Assembly (NCBI GenBank): GCA_007695145.1
Contig: REEI01000081.1
Span: forward strand, 1 to 64,000
Direction of reading: 5' to 3'
DNA from: Saprospirales bacterium
GTDB taxonomy: Bacteria > Bacteroidota > Bacteroidia > Chitinophagales > Saprospiraceae
Length of the DNA stretch: 64,000 nt
The notes beneath the pieces were generated by a model. The model did no database searches and had not been told where the DNA came from. It saw only the letters and a list, made by a program, of their open reading frames with translations. Each line of letters opens with the position of its first letter. Positions within the stretch are counted from its first letter, which is position 1. The position numbers were made by a program, and so were the translations under genes. This document shows, in pieces, positions 55,190-63,792 of this stretch.

Positions 55190-56686
55190 TTAATTTCCAA
55201 AACCTTCTTTCATTTTGTTGCTGGAAGAAATAGTCCATAAACCTAGAAAAGTGAGCATGCCATTGACTGCCAGGATCAAAAAACCGAATTGAAAGCCGAA
55301 GAACAACAGATCACTAAAGCGGTTGAGAACATAAGACAAGACTGGTGATGCCAGACAAATCCATATGACCCATCTGTCCCTCACGGCCCTCTTTGTAAAT
55401 AAGCCAAAGGCGAAAAGTCCCAACAGAGGACCGTAGGTATAGCCCGCTGCGATAAAAAGTCCATTGATGACTGCATCATTATTCAATGAGTGGAACAAAA
55501 GGATCAGACTTAGCAATACCAAACTAAAAAAAATATGCACCATAAACCTCTTTCGCTTTATAGCAGGACTGTTGTCCTCTGCTTTGAATCCTAGAAAGTC
55601 TACGCAAAAGGCAGTAGTGAGCGCTGTCAATCCGGAATCAGCCGAGGAATAGGCAGCAGCAATCAAACCAATGACAAAAAGAATCCCAACTGCCGGGGGA
55701 AGGTATTCTATGGCCAACATTGGATATAGCTCGTCGGTTCTCTCAGGTATGGACACCCCCAAATGTGCAGCATACATAAACAACAAGGCTCCCAGGGTCA
55801 GAAAGAGTACATTGGCAAAAATGAGAATGAAGCTGAAGGTGTACATATTTTTCTTAGCATCACCCAGGGATCTGCAAGTGAGGTTTTTCTGCATCATGTC
55901 CTGGTCCAGCCCAGTCATTACAATAGTAATCAGTGCCCCACTCAAAAATTGTTTGAAAAAGTTATTGGGATCGGCCCAGCCTCCTTCAATGAAAAATACC
56001 TGACCGAATCCGCTATCGACAATTTGAGACCTTATACTACCCAAACCTATTTCCATCTCAGAAGATATGGTATAGACTGTAAACCCAACAGCTGCCAGCA
56101 TGCAAAAGGTCTGAAGAGTGTCCGTATATACAATGGTTTTAATCCCTCCCCTAAAGGTGTAAACCCATATCAATAATATGGTCATTACAACGGTGGTAAA
56201 AAAATTGATCCCAAAGTGTATCAACACAAATTGGTGGAGCACTATTGCCACTAAAAAGAGCCGAAAAGCTGAACCAATCGAACGCGAAAGTAGGAAATAG
56301 GCAGAACCGGTTTTGTAGGATACAGGACCAAATCTCTGCTGCAAGTACCCGTATATTGTTGTGAGCCTCATACGATAATATAGTGGCAGTAAAATTTGGG
56401 CAATAACTACATATCCAAGTATATAGCCAAAAACAATCTGCATGTAGGAAAATGCCTGATTGAGACCGCCACCTCCTACAACTCCGGGTATGGAAATAAA
56501 AGTCACCCCTGAGAGTGAAGCTCCAATCATTCCAAAAGCAACCACAAACCAGGGAGAATTTCTGTTGGCGAGAAAAAATGTGGCATTGTCCGACTTTCGG
56601 CCTGTAAACCAGGAGACAATCAGAAGCATCAGAAAATAAGCGCCAATCAATCCAAGAATAAGACCGGGCTGCAAGCCTTCACCCAT
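55190..56686 (-). CDS. Sodium:solute symporter (SSS family)
   Basis: The 498-residue protein has about 13 membrane helices. FTGRKSDNATFFLANRNSPW, the GASLSGVTFISIPG helix, TGLDQDMMQKNLTCRSLGDA and AAYSSADSGLTALTTAFCVD are SSS-family features, the last including the Na+-binding Ser positions. It imports a small solute with sodium; no gene beside it suggests which. Confidence 0.9.
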   Translation of the reverse strand: MGEGLQPGLILGLIGAYFLMLLIVSWFTGRKSDNATFFLANRNSPWFVVAFGMIGASLSGVTFISIPGVVGGGGLNQAFSYMQIVFGYILGYVVIAQILLPLYYRMRLTTIYGYLQQRFGPVSYKTGSAYFLLSRSIGSAFRLFLVAIVLHQFVLIHFGINFFTTVVMTILLIWVYTFRGGIKTIVYTDTLQTFCMLAAVGFTVYTISSEMEIGLGSIRSQIVDSGFGQVFFIEGGWADPNNFFKQFLSGALITIVMTGLDQDMMQKNLTCRSLGDAKKNMYTFSFILIFANVLFLTLGALLFMYAAHLGVSIPERTDELYPMLAIEYLPPAVGILFVIGLIAAAYSSADSGLTALTTAFCVDFLGFKAEDNSPAIKRKRFMVHIFFSLVLLSLILLFHSLNNDAVINGLFIAAGYTYGPLLGLFAFGLFTKRAVRDRWVIWICLASPVLSYVLNRFSDLLFFGFQFGFLILAVNGMLTFLGLWTISSSNKMKEGFGN

Positions 56687-57106
56687 CGATTATTTTTTTA
56701 GCAAAAAGAAATGCAAATATGATAATCCAGACAGACATAGCCCTTAATTGCTGGAAATTTTTTCAATTGGGGACCGCATGTAAAAGGGCACAATGAACAG
56801 TTAAATGGATAAGCAGATGAACCAGGGTGCATTCCCCACTGCGAATTTTCATTTCCTCCATACCGCGATAAGCTTTGGCATTGATTTATTTACTGCAAAC
56901 TCAAAAGATAGAGCTGTCATACACCAGCAATCAATATAAATTGACAAAACAAGAAAAGCCAACTTTTTTTAAGAATGCCTGCAGCTAAACAATCCCAGTA
57001 TTCCCAAACCACCTTAACGCAACAGTCATGTTTTTTCACCCAGGATGGTGGGTCTTAGATTACAAAAAAAATTGACGGGAGCCGGAAAGGTAGCTTCCCA
57101 GCACAA
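56687..57106. other. 420-base intergenic region
   Basis: It lies upstream of the symporter gene and downstream of the ArsC-like gene (both minus strand). It is AT-rich, with no open frame beyond ~15 codons of interest, no clear -7 element and no terminator. Confidence 0.5.
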
Positions 57107-57508
57107 TTAGGAGTCATCCCTTTTGTGGTGCTTTTCTGTATTGGACGGATTGACCAGTTTAAGAATTGCAGTTGGCGTATGGCAAAATACTGCAGTCCGT
57201 CCCCGGATTGCTATGGGATACTTAATCAACTTGGGATTCCTTTTAATAATATTAAGCCATCCCTCATCATCAAAGTCTTTTCCCCGTATTTCACCTTGAT
57301 AATAGTCATTTGACTTGTCCAGCATCTCCTTGGGATGCATATCCAGCATATCAATAATATTTCTCCATCCTGTTTCCGTTGGTGGAGCATCCTCAAAAGA
57401 GTATAAGATTACATTATTGCTTACACTTCTTGCGTAAGCAGCTGTCATTTTACCCGCACTCGACTGCGGATTGTAATAAACAATAATTTCTCTGGAATGT
57501 GATTTCAT
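57107..57508 (-). CDS. ArsC/Spx-like thioredoxin-fold protein lacking the catalytic cysteine
   Basis: The 133-residue protein begins IIVYYNPQSSAGKMTAAYAR; in ArsC-like proteins this is N-P-x-C-x-x-S. The cysteine is replaced by Ser. The later parts match ArsC: MLDKSNDYYQGEIRGKDFDD, IIKRNPKLIKYPIAIRGRTA (the N-P-x-L-I-x-x-P-I signature). It has only one Cys, far down the chain (VFCHTP). Arsenate reduction is therefore unlikely; a binding or regulatory role, as for Spx-like proteins, fits better. Confidence 0.8.
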   Translation of the reverse strand: MKSHSREIIVYYNPQSSAGKMTAAYARSVSNNVILYSFEDAPPTETGWRNIIDMLDMHPKEMLDKSNDYYQGEIRGKDFDDEGWLNIIKRNPKLIKYPIAIRGRTAVFCHTPTAILKLVNPSNTEKHHKRDDS

Positions 57509-57586
57509 AAGTTAGGCTTTAAAAAATGGCTAATATAATAACTATAGCTATTGAAAAAATATTTTCAGGCCAAAAATGATTGAAAT

Positions 57587-58237
57587 TCACTCCTGTAATT
57601 TCTCTCCAAAAGCCAGATCACCGGCATCACCAAGGCCTGGAACAATATAAGACCTGGCCGTCAGTTCCTCATCCACAGCACATGCCCATATTACAGCATT
57701 GGGATACAACCTTCTAATATACTTAATTCCATCTACTGAAGCAATGATGGTGGCAATGTGAACTTTGGAGGGTTTTCCGTAGGACTCTAGATTTTGGAGG
57801 GTCTTTTGTATAGAAGCTCCAGTAGCTAGCATGGCGTCGGATAGAATCAATACACGGTCTTCCAATGGTGGACAAGTCAGGTATTGGAGGTCTATTTCAA
57901 AAGTTCCGTCCTTGTGGTGTTTTCTATAAGCAGAGATAAAGGCATTATCGGCCTCGTCAAAAACATTTAAAAAACCCTGATGAAAGGGAAGACCCGCCCT
58001 CAATATGGAAGCAATGACAACAGATTGATCCAGAACCTCGGATTTGGCAACACCGAGCGGAGTTTCCACTTCCACACTCTTGTATTTCAAAGTCTTACTC
58101 AATTCATATGCAATCATCTCCCCACATCTTCGAATATTACTTCTAAAGCGAAGCCGGTCTACCTGTTTTTTGGCATCGCGAATCTCAGCTAGGTAGTGAT
58201 TGATCACCGATGAATTTTTAGATAAATTATGCAACAT
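57587..58237 (-). CDS. upp: Uracil phosphoribosyltransferase
   Basis: The 216-residue enzyme converts uracil and PRPP to UMP. The PRPP loop is VLILSDAMLATGAS (129-142), the substrate side has SILRAGLPFHQGF, and the end has VDEELTARSYIVPGLGDAGD, the uracil-binding segment. It lies 22 bases after the DUF7033 gene, so it may be transcribed with it, although no functional link is evident. Confidence 0.95.
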   Translation of the reverse strand: MLHNLSKNSSVINHYLAEIRDAKKQVDRLRFRSNIRRCGEMIAYELSKTLKYKSVEVETPLGVAKSEVLDQSVVIASILRAGLPFHQGFLNVFDEADNAFISAYRKHHKDGTFEIDLQYLTCPPLEDRVLILSDAMLATGASIQKTLQNLESYGKPSKVHIATIIASVDGIKYIRRLYPNAVIWACAVDEELTARSYIVPGLGDAGDLAFGEKLQE

Positions 58238-58259
58238 ATGGTCGGGTTTAAAATTTTGT

Positions 58260-59600
58260 CTATTTGGATTGCTTCATAAACTCAGTACACTTTGTTATCA
58301 AATGACTATAAACGGGAATGTATCTATCCCAGCCATCAATTACAGAAATTGAACTATTGTGCCAAAGGTAAGAAAAAATTCCATTGGTTATTGCACACTC
58401 TTCTATCAGAACATCAATTTTTTCTATGGCTTTAACAGGATCGGCCTTAAGGTAATGTTTTAAACTGCCGTCCATGAGAAGAAGTGGAAATACCTTTAGG
58501 GAAGTCGCTTTCTCCTTTTCAAGATCATACCAATAAAATGGCCTGGAAGTACCCGCTCTAAAACCCGGGGAGTCGTGAAAACCCATACTGTAGTCTTCGC
58601 GTATTCCGGCATCTATTAGAGCGCGATAGGTCATAGGCAAAGTGAGCCTGAGAAAATGCTGGCGTGAACTTGTTATACTACAATCGATCAGCCCTTCCAG
58701 GCCCAATTTTTCAGCCCTTATCCGAGACTTCTTATCACCAGCTGAAATAGAGGGGTGCATTCCCCAATCAATACTATTTGCCCACTTTATAAAAAAAGAA
58801 CCACCCAAATTTTTTACTGCCTGGCCGCTTTTATCCCTGTAGTCCTCAACGGTATATGGAAAAAGGACAAAACACTTGAGTTTTTTGCGAAATTTTCCAG
58901 CATCTTGAGATAATTCTTCTAGAGTGTCAAAGGGATCTTGACCTCCGACAAAGAGATATTTCGATCTGAAGAAAAATTCCCCGGCTCTTGCTTGGCACAG
59001 GGATTTTAGCGCAGCGCCCATTAGTCGAAAAAGAGATTTACCCTTAAATGCATAAGGAATGTCCAGATCGCAGGTGGGGATAACGTCTCTCTCCGGCCCC
59101 AAAATGCGTAAACCTGGAGCCATCTTCTTTAGGAAAACTACCAGTTCGCCGCACCATCGATCAACAACCGCCTTAAATAACCAGCCCTTTTTATCAACAA
59201 AAGACCTTTTATAAGAAAAACGCCCTAAATCCAAATCTTCACCGGAAAATTCATACTCTTCCATTCTGCTGAGAAAAAAAAATACCCAGCCAAAAAGATC
59301 AAAGCTTGCTTCTACATTTCCATCCACCCATCTGAATAATTGGTCATCCGATTCGGGAATGAATTCATCTGGATCATTAGTGAGAAAATAGCTCTCTATC
59401 AAAGAAGATCGCGGAATAAACAAGCAATTGTGAGTTTCAATTGGGTTGGGTTTCAGCCCATAGTAAACCAGCAGTGAATCGCCATCTGGCAGAACTTCCT
59501 CCTTGCAAAGTTCAAAGTCAAGACCGTACAAGCCAAAAATAAATTCGAGCGTATAATTCAGTCTTGGGGAAGAAATGTCGGCAAGTACACTTATTTTCAT
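58260..59600 (-). CDS. DUF7033 / polysaccharide deacetylase-like protein
   Basis: The 446-residue protein has no signal peptide. Residues ~1-170 (LNYTLEFIFGLYGLDFELC) match the DUF7033 type; the rest resembles a NodB-like deacetylase barrel: VIPTCDLDIPYAFKG in the first metal-motif region, IDWGMHPSISAGDKKSRIRA in the second (H-P-S), and YSMGFHDSPGFRAGTSRPFY as a third loop. It may act on a surface polysaccharide or a cytoplasmic sugar intermediate; the substrate is unknown. Confidence 0.75.
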   Translation of the reverse strand: MKISVLADISSPRLNYTLEFIFGLYGLDFELCKEEVLPDGDSLLVYYGLKPNPIETHNCLFIPRSSLIESYFLTNDPDEFIPESDDQLFRWVDGNVEASFDLFGWVFFFLSRMEEYEFSGEDLDLGRFSYKRSFVDKKGWLFKAVVDRWCGELVVFLKKMAPGLRILGPERDVIPTCDLDIPYAFKGKSLFRLMGAALKSLCQARAGEFFFRSKYLFVGGQDPFDTLEELSQDAGKFRKKLKCFVLFPYTVEDYRDKSGQAVKNLGGSFFIKWANSIDWGMHPSISAGDKKSRIRAEKLGLEGLIDCSITSSRQHFLRLTLPMTYRALIDAGIREDYSMGFHDSPGFRAGTSRPFYWYDLEKEKATSLKVFPLLLMDGSLKHYLKADPVKAIEKIDVLIEECAITNGIFSYLWHNSSISVIDGWDRYIPVYSHLITKCTEFMKQSK

Positions 59601-59637
59601 GAAATGGTCATCTGCAAGTCAAATACAATTTTTCGCT

Positions 59638-59645
59638 CAAATATA
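59638..59645 (-). promoter_or_regulatory. Putative -7 element of the DUF7033-upp unit
   Basis: TATATTTG on the minus strand matches TAnnTTTG, 37 bases before the start at 59600. Confidence 0.35.
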
Positions 59646-59753
59646 TACAGCAGTTTGCAATATATTCCTATCTTTAGTTTGTTAAAAAGATGCGATAGGG
59701 GTTTTCATGAACTTTAAAGATTGCAAAACCATTGTAATACAAATACCGGCAAA

Positions 59754-60536
59754 ATGCGAGTAGCCCTCTCAATTGCAATATTTCTCTCACTTGTTTTCAC
59801 TCCCGGGATGGAAGCCCAGGTGACTTTCCAACCAAAGGAAATAAGTCCCCCCGAGGTTGGTATTGTCTATACCAAAGAAACGGCTTTTGATTTGTTCCTC
59901 CACACCGCAGGCTTAGGAGCTGGTATAAAGTTTGGAGAACTGGAGACCTTTTACAGAACCTCTTATTATCATATCGAATTCAGCACAATGCGGCATGCCA
60001 AAGAGGTAAGGCAATCCAACAGGGTCAGTCTTTTCAACGTACTTTCCAGACCCTATGTTTACGGAAAACAAAACAGTTTTTCCACCTTGAGAGCCGGTCT
60101 TGGGAACCTTCGCTATTACTCCGAGAAGGCAAAGCGAAAGGGAATTGCAGTAGGAATTAATTATCAGGGAGGAGTTTCACTCGGATTTTTAAAACCTTAC
60201 TACCTCGAATTGAGGGGCACACAAGATGGATCCTTTGGGCCGGCGAAAAGTGAGCGGTTTAGTGAAGATAACAGGGACCGTTTTCTGGATCAAACCCTGA
60301 TCGAGGGTTACAGCGGTTTTTTTACCGGATTGGATGAATTGCAATTCGTACCCGGAGTTCACCTCAAAGGTGGGGTTCATTTCGCCTGGGGAGCATTCGA
60401 CGAAAAAGTGAGAGCCCTTGAATTGGGAATTATGGTAGACCTTTTTTTCGGAGATGTCCCCATTATGATTATTGAAGATAATAAACCTTATTTCATCAAC
60501 CTTTACCTAACTTTTCAGTTTGGAAGTAGAAGGTGA
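59754..60536 (+). CDS. Exported beta-rich protein, possible outer-membrane barrel (260 aa)
   Basis: The ATG at 59754 gives a signal peptide (MRVALSIAIFLSLVFTPGME); the frame can begin with TTG at 59721, but that only adds a polar tail before the signal. The rest alternates hydrophobic and polar residues with aromatic-rich strands (FYRTSYYHIEFSTMRHA, LRAGLGNLRYYSEKA), and ends NLYLTFQFGSRR, like a small outer-membrane barrel. I do not recognise a named family. It lies 22 bases before lipA and probably shares its transcript. Confidence 0.75.
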   Translation: MRVALSIAIFLSLVFTPGMEAQVTFQPKEISPPEVGIVYTKETAFDLFLHTAGLGAGIKFGELETFYRTSYYHIEFSTMRHAKEVRQSNRVSLFNVLSRPYVYGKQNSFSTLRAGLGNLRYYSEKAKRKGIAVGINYQGGVSLGFLKPYYLELRGTQDGSFGPAKSERFSEDNRDRFLDQTLIEGYSGFFTGLDELQFVPGVHLKGGVHFAWGAFDEKVRALELGIMVDLFFGDVPIMIIEDNKPYFINLYLTFQFGSRR

Positions 60537-60558
60537 ATTAATATAAAGAATTAGCATA

Positions 60559-61431
60559 ATGGTTGAATTACCAATAGTTGAATCACCACGGGAAAGAAGG
60601 CGAAAGCCGGATTGGCTTCGTGTCAAACTTCCCATTGGTGAAAATTATAAAAAAGTTCGAAATCTCGTTGACAAATACAATCTGAATACGATTTGTCAGT
60701 CGGGAAACTGCCCAAATATGGGAGAGTGTTGGGGCGCAGGAACTGCCACCTTTATGATATTGGGAAATACCTGCACGAGGTCATGTTCCTTTTGTGCTGT
60801 AAAAACAGGCAGACCCCCTGAATACGATGAGGGCGAACCGGATAGAGTAGCTGAGGCCATCGATTTGATGGGGGTAAAACACGCTGTAATCACCAGTGTA
60901 AACAGGGATGAAAGAAAGGACAGAGGCGCTGAAATATGGTACCAAACTGTGGCAAAAACCAAAGCCAGGTGCCCGAATGTAACCATCGAAACCCTCATCC
61001 CCGATGTAAGAGCTACCTGGTGGGCTTTGGAGCGAATGATATCTGCCGGACAGGAAGTGGTGTCTCACAATATGGAAACTGTTAAGAGTCTTTATCGAAA
61101 GGTGAGACCTCAAGCAAAATACGACCGCAGTCTCGAGCAGATCAAAAGGACAAAGGAGTATGGGAAAAGGACCAAAAGTGGCATCATGGTTGGCCTTGGA
61201 GAATCACACGATGAGGTATTTCAAATCATGGATGACCTGCTCGAGCACGGCTGCGATGTATTGACAATAGGCCAGTATCTTCAACCAACCAAAATGCATA
61301 TAGAGGTGGCTGAATATGTCCATCCGGATGTTTTCAAAATGTACGAAGAAGTGGGAATGGAAAAGGGGTTTAATTTCGTAGAAAGTGGTCCCCTGGTGAG
61401 ATCCTCCTACCACGCTGAAAGACACCTCTAA
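60559..61431 (+). CDS. lipA: Lipoyl synthase
   Basis: The 290-residue radical-SAM enzyme inserts two sulfurs into octanoyl-protein. Auxiliary cluster cysteines are C46, C51 and C57 ([16 protein letters not shown]), radical-SAM cysteines C72, C76 and C79 ([12 protein letters not shown]), and the RSSYHAE serine motif ends the protein. All are intact. LipB is not nearby. Confidence 0.97.
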   Translation: MVELPIVESPRERRRKPDWLRVKLPIGENYKKVRNLVDKYNLNTICQSGNCPNMGECWGAGTATFMILGNTCTRSCSFCAVKTGRPPEYDEGEPDRVAEAIDLMGVKHAVITSVNRDERKDRGAEIWYQTVAKTKARCPNVTIETLIPDVRATWWALERMISAGQEVVSHNMETVKSLYRKVRPQAKYDRSLEQIKRTKEYGKRTKSGIMVGLGESHDEVFQIMDDLLEHGCDVLTIGQYLQPTKMHIEVAEYVHPDVFKMYEEVGMEKGFNFVESGPLVRSSYHAERHL

Positions 61432-61744
61432 TTACCTGCGATTGAGTGTCAAAAATAACTTCTGCTTAGCAAATTAACCTCTCATTTCAGAATTTTAGCG
61501 GTCTGACACTTATTTATTTTGAGGTCTTCTTCAGGCAAGATCAATCTGATACTGACGACTGGTTTACAAAAAAAGGAACACCGATCACCGATTAATAATT
61601 CTGAAGTTGTACATCCTCTCCACTTCGCAATTAGTCAATTGGGAGTCCAGCTTGCTTGAAGAGAAATTTCTTCTCAAGTCCTCCTACCATTTTCCATAGG
61701 GCAGTATAAGCTTTAATGTATCTCAAACCATTCTGACGGCAATC
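61432..61744. other. 313-base convergent intergenic region
   Basis: It lies between the 3' ends of lipA and the LuxE-like gene. An imperfect inverted repeat surrounds AAATTT at about 61650-61680. No typical terminator or coding frame was found. Confidence 0.45.
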
Positions 61745-62746
61745 TTAATGATCGAAATACATCAAATTGCAACCTCTTTCATCACTACCGTCCATTCTAC
61801 CCAATACCTCGAAGCCATTGCCTGAAATTCTTCCCAAATCCATAGTCATGATGAAGCTGCAACTGTCAAGATTAGCGAGGTCTATAATATTAATCCCACC
61901 AGTAGATCCGGGGCGTTCAGGAGAAAAGGGATCGTTGGCTTCTCTTACAAAAACTTTCATGAGCGGTCCAGCTTGAAAATTTCCCCCTGCACTGGACCAG
62001 GCCTGAGATTGCAATTCGGTCATTCCGTACTCTGAACCAATCTCTGCAACACCAAGGCCTGCTATCAGCATACTGTGCAGCTCTTCACGGGTAATTTCAT
62101 CTCGCCTCCCTTTCATTCCACCGGTTTCAATTATCTGCCAGTTATCAGAAAAGGAGTACTTACCAGATTCTGCCAGGTCCAAGAGCGCAAAACTTACTCC
62201 TATCAACATCCCGCGAACACCACTTTTTTGAATTTCGAGTATCTCTTGCCTGAATTTAGAGTCGGGCTTTTCAAAAATACCTCCCATCTGAAACTTACTG
62301 GTCTTGTAAAATTTATTGACCATATGAACAAGCGAACTTTGGCCCTGTTGCAAATAATTTGGCAGTAGCCCAACCCAGCAAAACTCCTCAGGTGGACCAA
62401 AATAGGGTAAAAAGGATTTCCGGGCAATACGATCATACCAATGAAGATGACGTATTGCATGTCTAGCTCTGGCAGAACTGCCTGTGCCACTGCTTAGAAA
62501 CCATTTTTCTTCCTTCCACTCTCCCGTTTTCACATCCCTGGTCTTAAATAATTCTATCGGGAGGAAAGGTATTTCTTCAAGGGCGGAGATCTGACCAATT
62601 TGAATAGAAAGCAAATTCAAATATTCCCTATAGACAGAATTGTTCTCAGCCTGATAAGAAAACACTTCAAGGGCTACGGATTCAAAATCACCACTGCCAT
62701 TGATTAAATTTTCCAGAAGATGGACCAACTTTTTACGCTTACTCAC
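61745..62746 (-). CDS. LuxE-like acyl-protein synthetase
   Basis: The 333-residue protein resembles the LuxE/PaaK-like adenylating family: EIPFLPIELFKTRDV, WFLSSGTGSSARARH (the S/T-G-T-x-G ATP loop), ETGGMKGRRDEITREELH and EIGSEYGMTELQSQAW (Y-G-M-T-E motif). LuxE activates a fatty acid as acyl-AMP and transfers it. Here luxC, luxD and luxAB are absent, so a luminescence role is excluded within the window. The gene is single with a -7 element upstream. Confidence 0.85.
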   Translation of the reverse strand: MSKRKKLVHLLENLINGSGDFESVALEVFSYQAENNSVYREYLNLLSIQIGQISALEEIPFLPIELFKTRDVKTGEWKEEKWFLSSGTGSSARARHAIRHLHWYDRIARKSFLPYFGPPEEFCWVGLLPNYLQQGQSSLVHMVNKFYKTSKFQMGGIFEKPDSKFRQEILEIQKSGVRGMLIGVSFALLDLAESGKYSFSDNWQIIETGGMKGRRDEITREELHSMLIAGLGVAEIGSEYGMTELQSQAWSSAGGNFQAGPLMKVFVREANDPFSPERPGSTGGINIIDLANLDSCSFIMTMDLGRISGNGFEVLGRMDGSDERGCNLMYFDH

Positions 62747-62764
62747 CGAGATGAAACTTTAAGA

Positions 62765-62772
62765 CAAATGTA
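62765..62772 (-). promoter_or_regulatory. Putative -7 element of the LuxE-like gene
   Basis: TACATTTG on the minus strand matches TAnnTTTG, 18 bases before the start codon. Confidence 0.45.
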
Positions 62773-62886
62773 AGGTGAAAATTTGATCCTAATGGCTGCT
62801 GAATGTATTGAACATAATTATGGGCCTGGAAAAAATAATTTTTCCTTCTGACTTAACAGATCGACCAAAATATGCGTTAAGCAGTT

Positions 62887-63378
62887 ATGAAATACTTCCT
62901 ATTTCTCTTCTCGCTTACTCTTATAGTTGCTTCCTGTGCCAAGGCACCCGATTTTCCCAGGGAACCATTTATTGAATTTCGAGAAGTGCGAAACTACCAT
63001 ATTGCTCAAACAGATATGGCAGATACCATTGTTTTTACCATCTATTTTGAGGATGGAGACGGAGACTTAAGACCGGATCAAAATGGCAGCCCCAATGTCT
63101 TTCTTCGGGATCAGCGCGACAGTTCCATTGCTTTTTCCTTTGCCTCACCACCGATCCCTACTGAAGGATCAGGAAATGGAATAAGAGGTACCCTTGAGTT
63201 GAGAGCATCCTTCTTGAGAGGGGATATTTGCTGTCTCTATGAATCCGGCCAACCACCCTGTACTCCTGCTATCCCTATGCGCACGGATACAGTTTATTAC
63301 GACCTTTACCTATTTGACGAGGCAGGACATCAGAGTAACACCATTACAGCAGGCCCCATCTTTATTCGCTGCGACTAA
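62887..63378 (+). CDS. Lipoprotein of unknown function (163 aa)
   Basis: A short lipoprotein signal (MKYFLFLFSLTLIVASC, lipobox VASC, Cys17) leads to a beta-rich domain with IVFTIYFEDGDGDLRPDQNG, an acidic segment reminiscent of Ca2+-binding turns, and ends DLYLFDEAGHQSNTITAGPI. This resembles short Bacteroidota lipoproteins with an Ig-like domain. The function is unknown. No neighbour is close on the same strand. Confidence 0.75.
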   Translation: MKYFLFLFSLTLIVASCAKAPDFPREPFIEFREVRNYHIAQTDMADTIVFTIYFEDGDGDLRPDQNGSPNVFLRDQRDSSIAFSFASPPIPTEGSGNGIRGTLELRASFLRGDICCLYESGQPPCTPAIPMRTDTVYYDLYLFDEAGHQSNTITAGPIFIRCD

Positions 63379-63636
63379 TTCCTTTTTAATTCACTCACAC
63401 TTCAACTCCATAGGTCATTCTTTTAACTGGTTATTTTTGACCTAATCATACCTTTTGCCAAATTCCCTCTCATTAAAAGAATGGTTTCACCTCACCACTT
63501 TTATCTCAAAAAAAATTAATTCCCCAAAACTGAATTGCACGATTTAATCTCAATGAGATACATATTAAATTTATTTTATTTATGAATTTTACACATTTTC
63601 AACGCTAAACATATGGCATAATAATTTAATATGTTT

Positions 63637-63644
63637 TACCTTTG
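63637..63644 (+). promoter_or_regulatory. Putative -7 element of a short transcript
   Basis: TACCTTTG matches TAnnTTTG and is identical to the -7 of the initiator tRNA. The -33 position reads TATGG rather than TTTG. It precedes a short unit with a strong terminator. The bases between 63379 and here are AT-rich with nothing else seen. Confidence 0.5.
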
Positions 63645-63709
63645 CGCTGTCCTCATTAAAAAGACGTAGGGGACAGACCGTAATAATCTCTCCTAAAAGG
63701 GGCGATCTC

Positions 63710-63754
63710 ATGAAAAAATTTATGCGTTTCTTAGTTTTAGTTAGTATTGTTTAA
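63710..63754 (+). CDS. Possible 14-residue peptide
   Basis: ATG at 63710 to TAA at 63752-63754 encodes MKKFMRFLVLVSIV, two lysines followed by a hydrophobic run, like the start of a signal peptide or a small membrane peptide. It lies fully inside the possible short transcript, with a GGGGCGA preceding it. It may be a peptide gene, a leader peptide or chance. Confidence 0.3.
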   Translation: MKKFMRFLVLVSIV

Positions 63755-63756
63755 AT

Positions 63757-63792
63757 GCAGTGCCGGATGACGTTCCGGCACTTGCTTTTTTT
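63757..63792 (+). terminator. Strong terminator of the short transcript
   Basis: GTGCCGGA (63760-63767) pairs perfectly with TCCGGCAC (63774-63781) across a 6-base loop; GCA and TGC extend the stem with one bulged T. Seven T residues follow (63786-63792). Confidence 0.9.

Larger units (their letters stand above)
63650..63792 (+). ncRNA. Possible small RNA or leader transcript (~140 nt)
   Basis: The segment runs from just after a -7 element to the end of a perfect terminator. It contains a GC-richer block (GTAGGGGACAGACC, then CTCC-TAAAA-GGGG at about 63690-63701) and a 14-codon frame. No downstream gene is seen on the plus strand to the window edge, which favours an independent RNA over an attenuator. 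I could not match it to a known RNA family. Confidence 0.35.
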
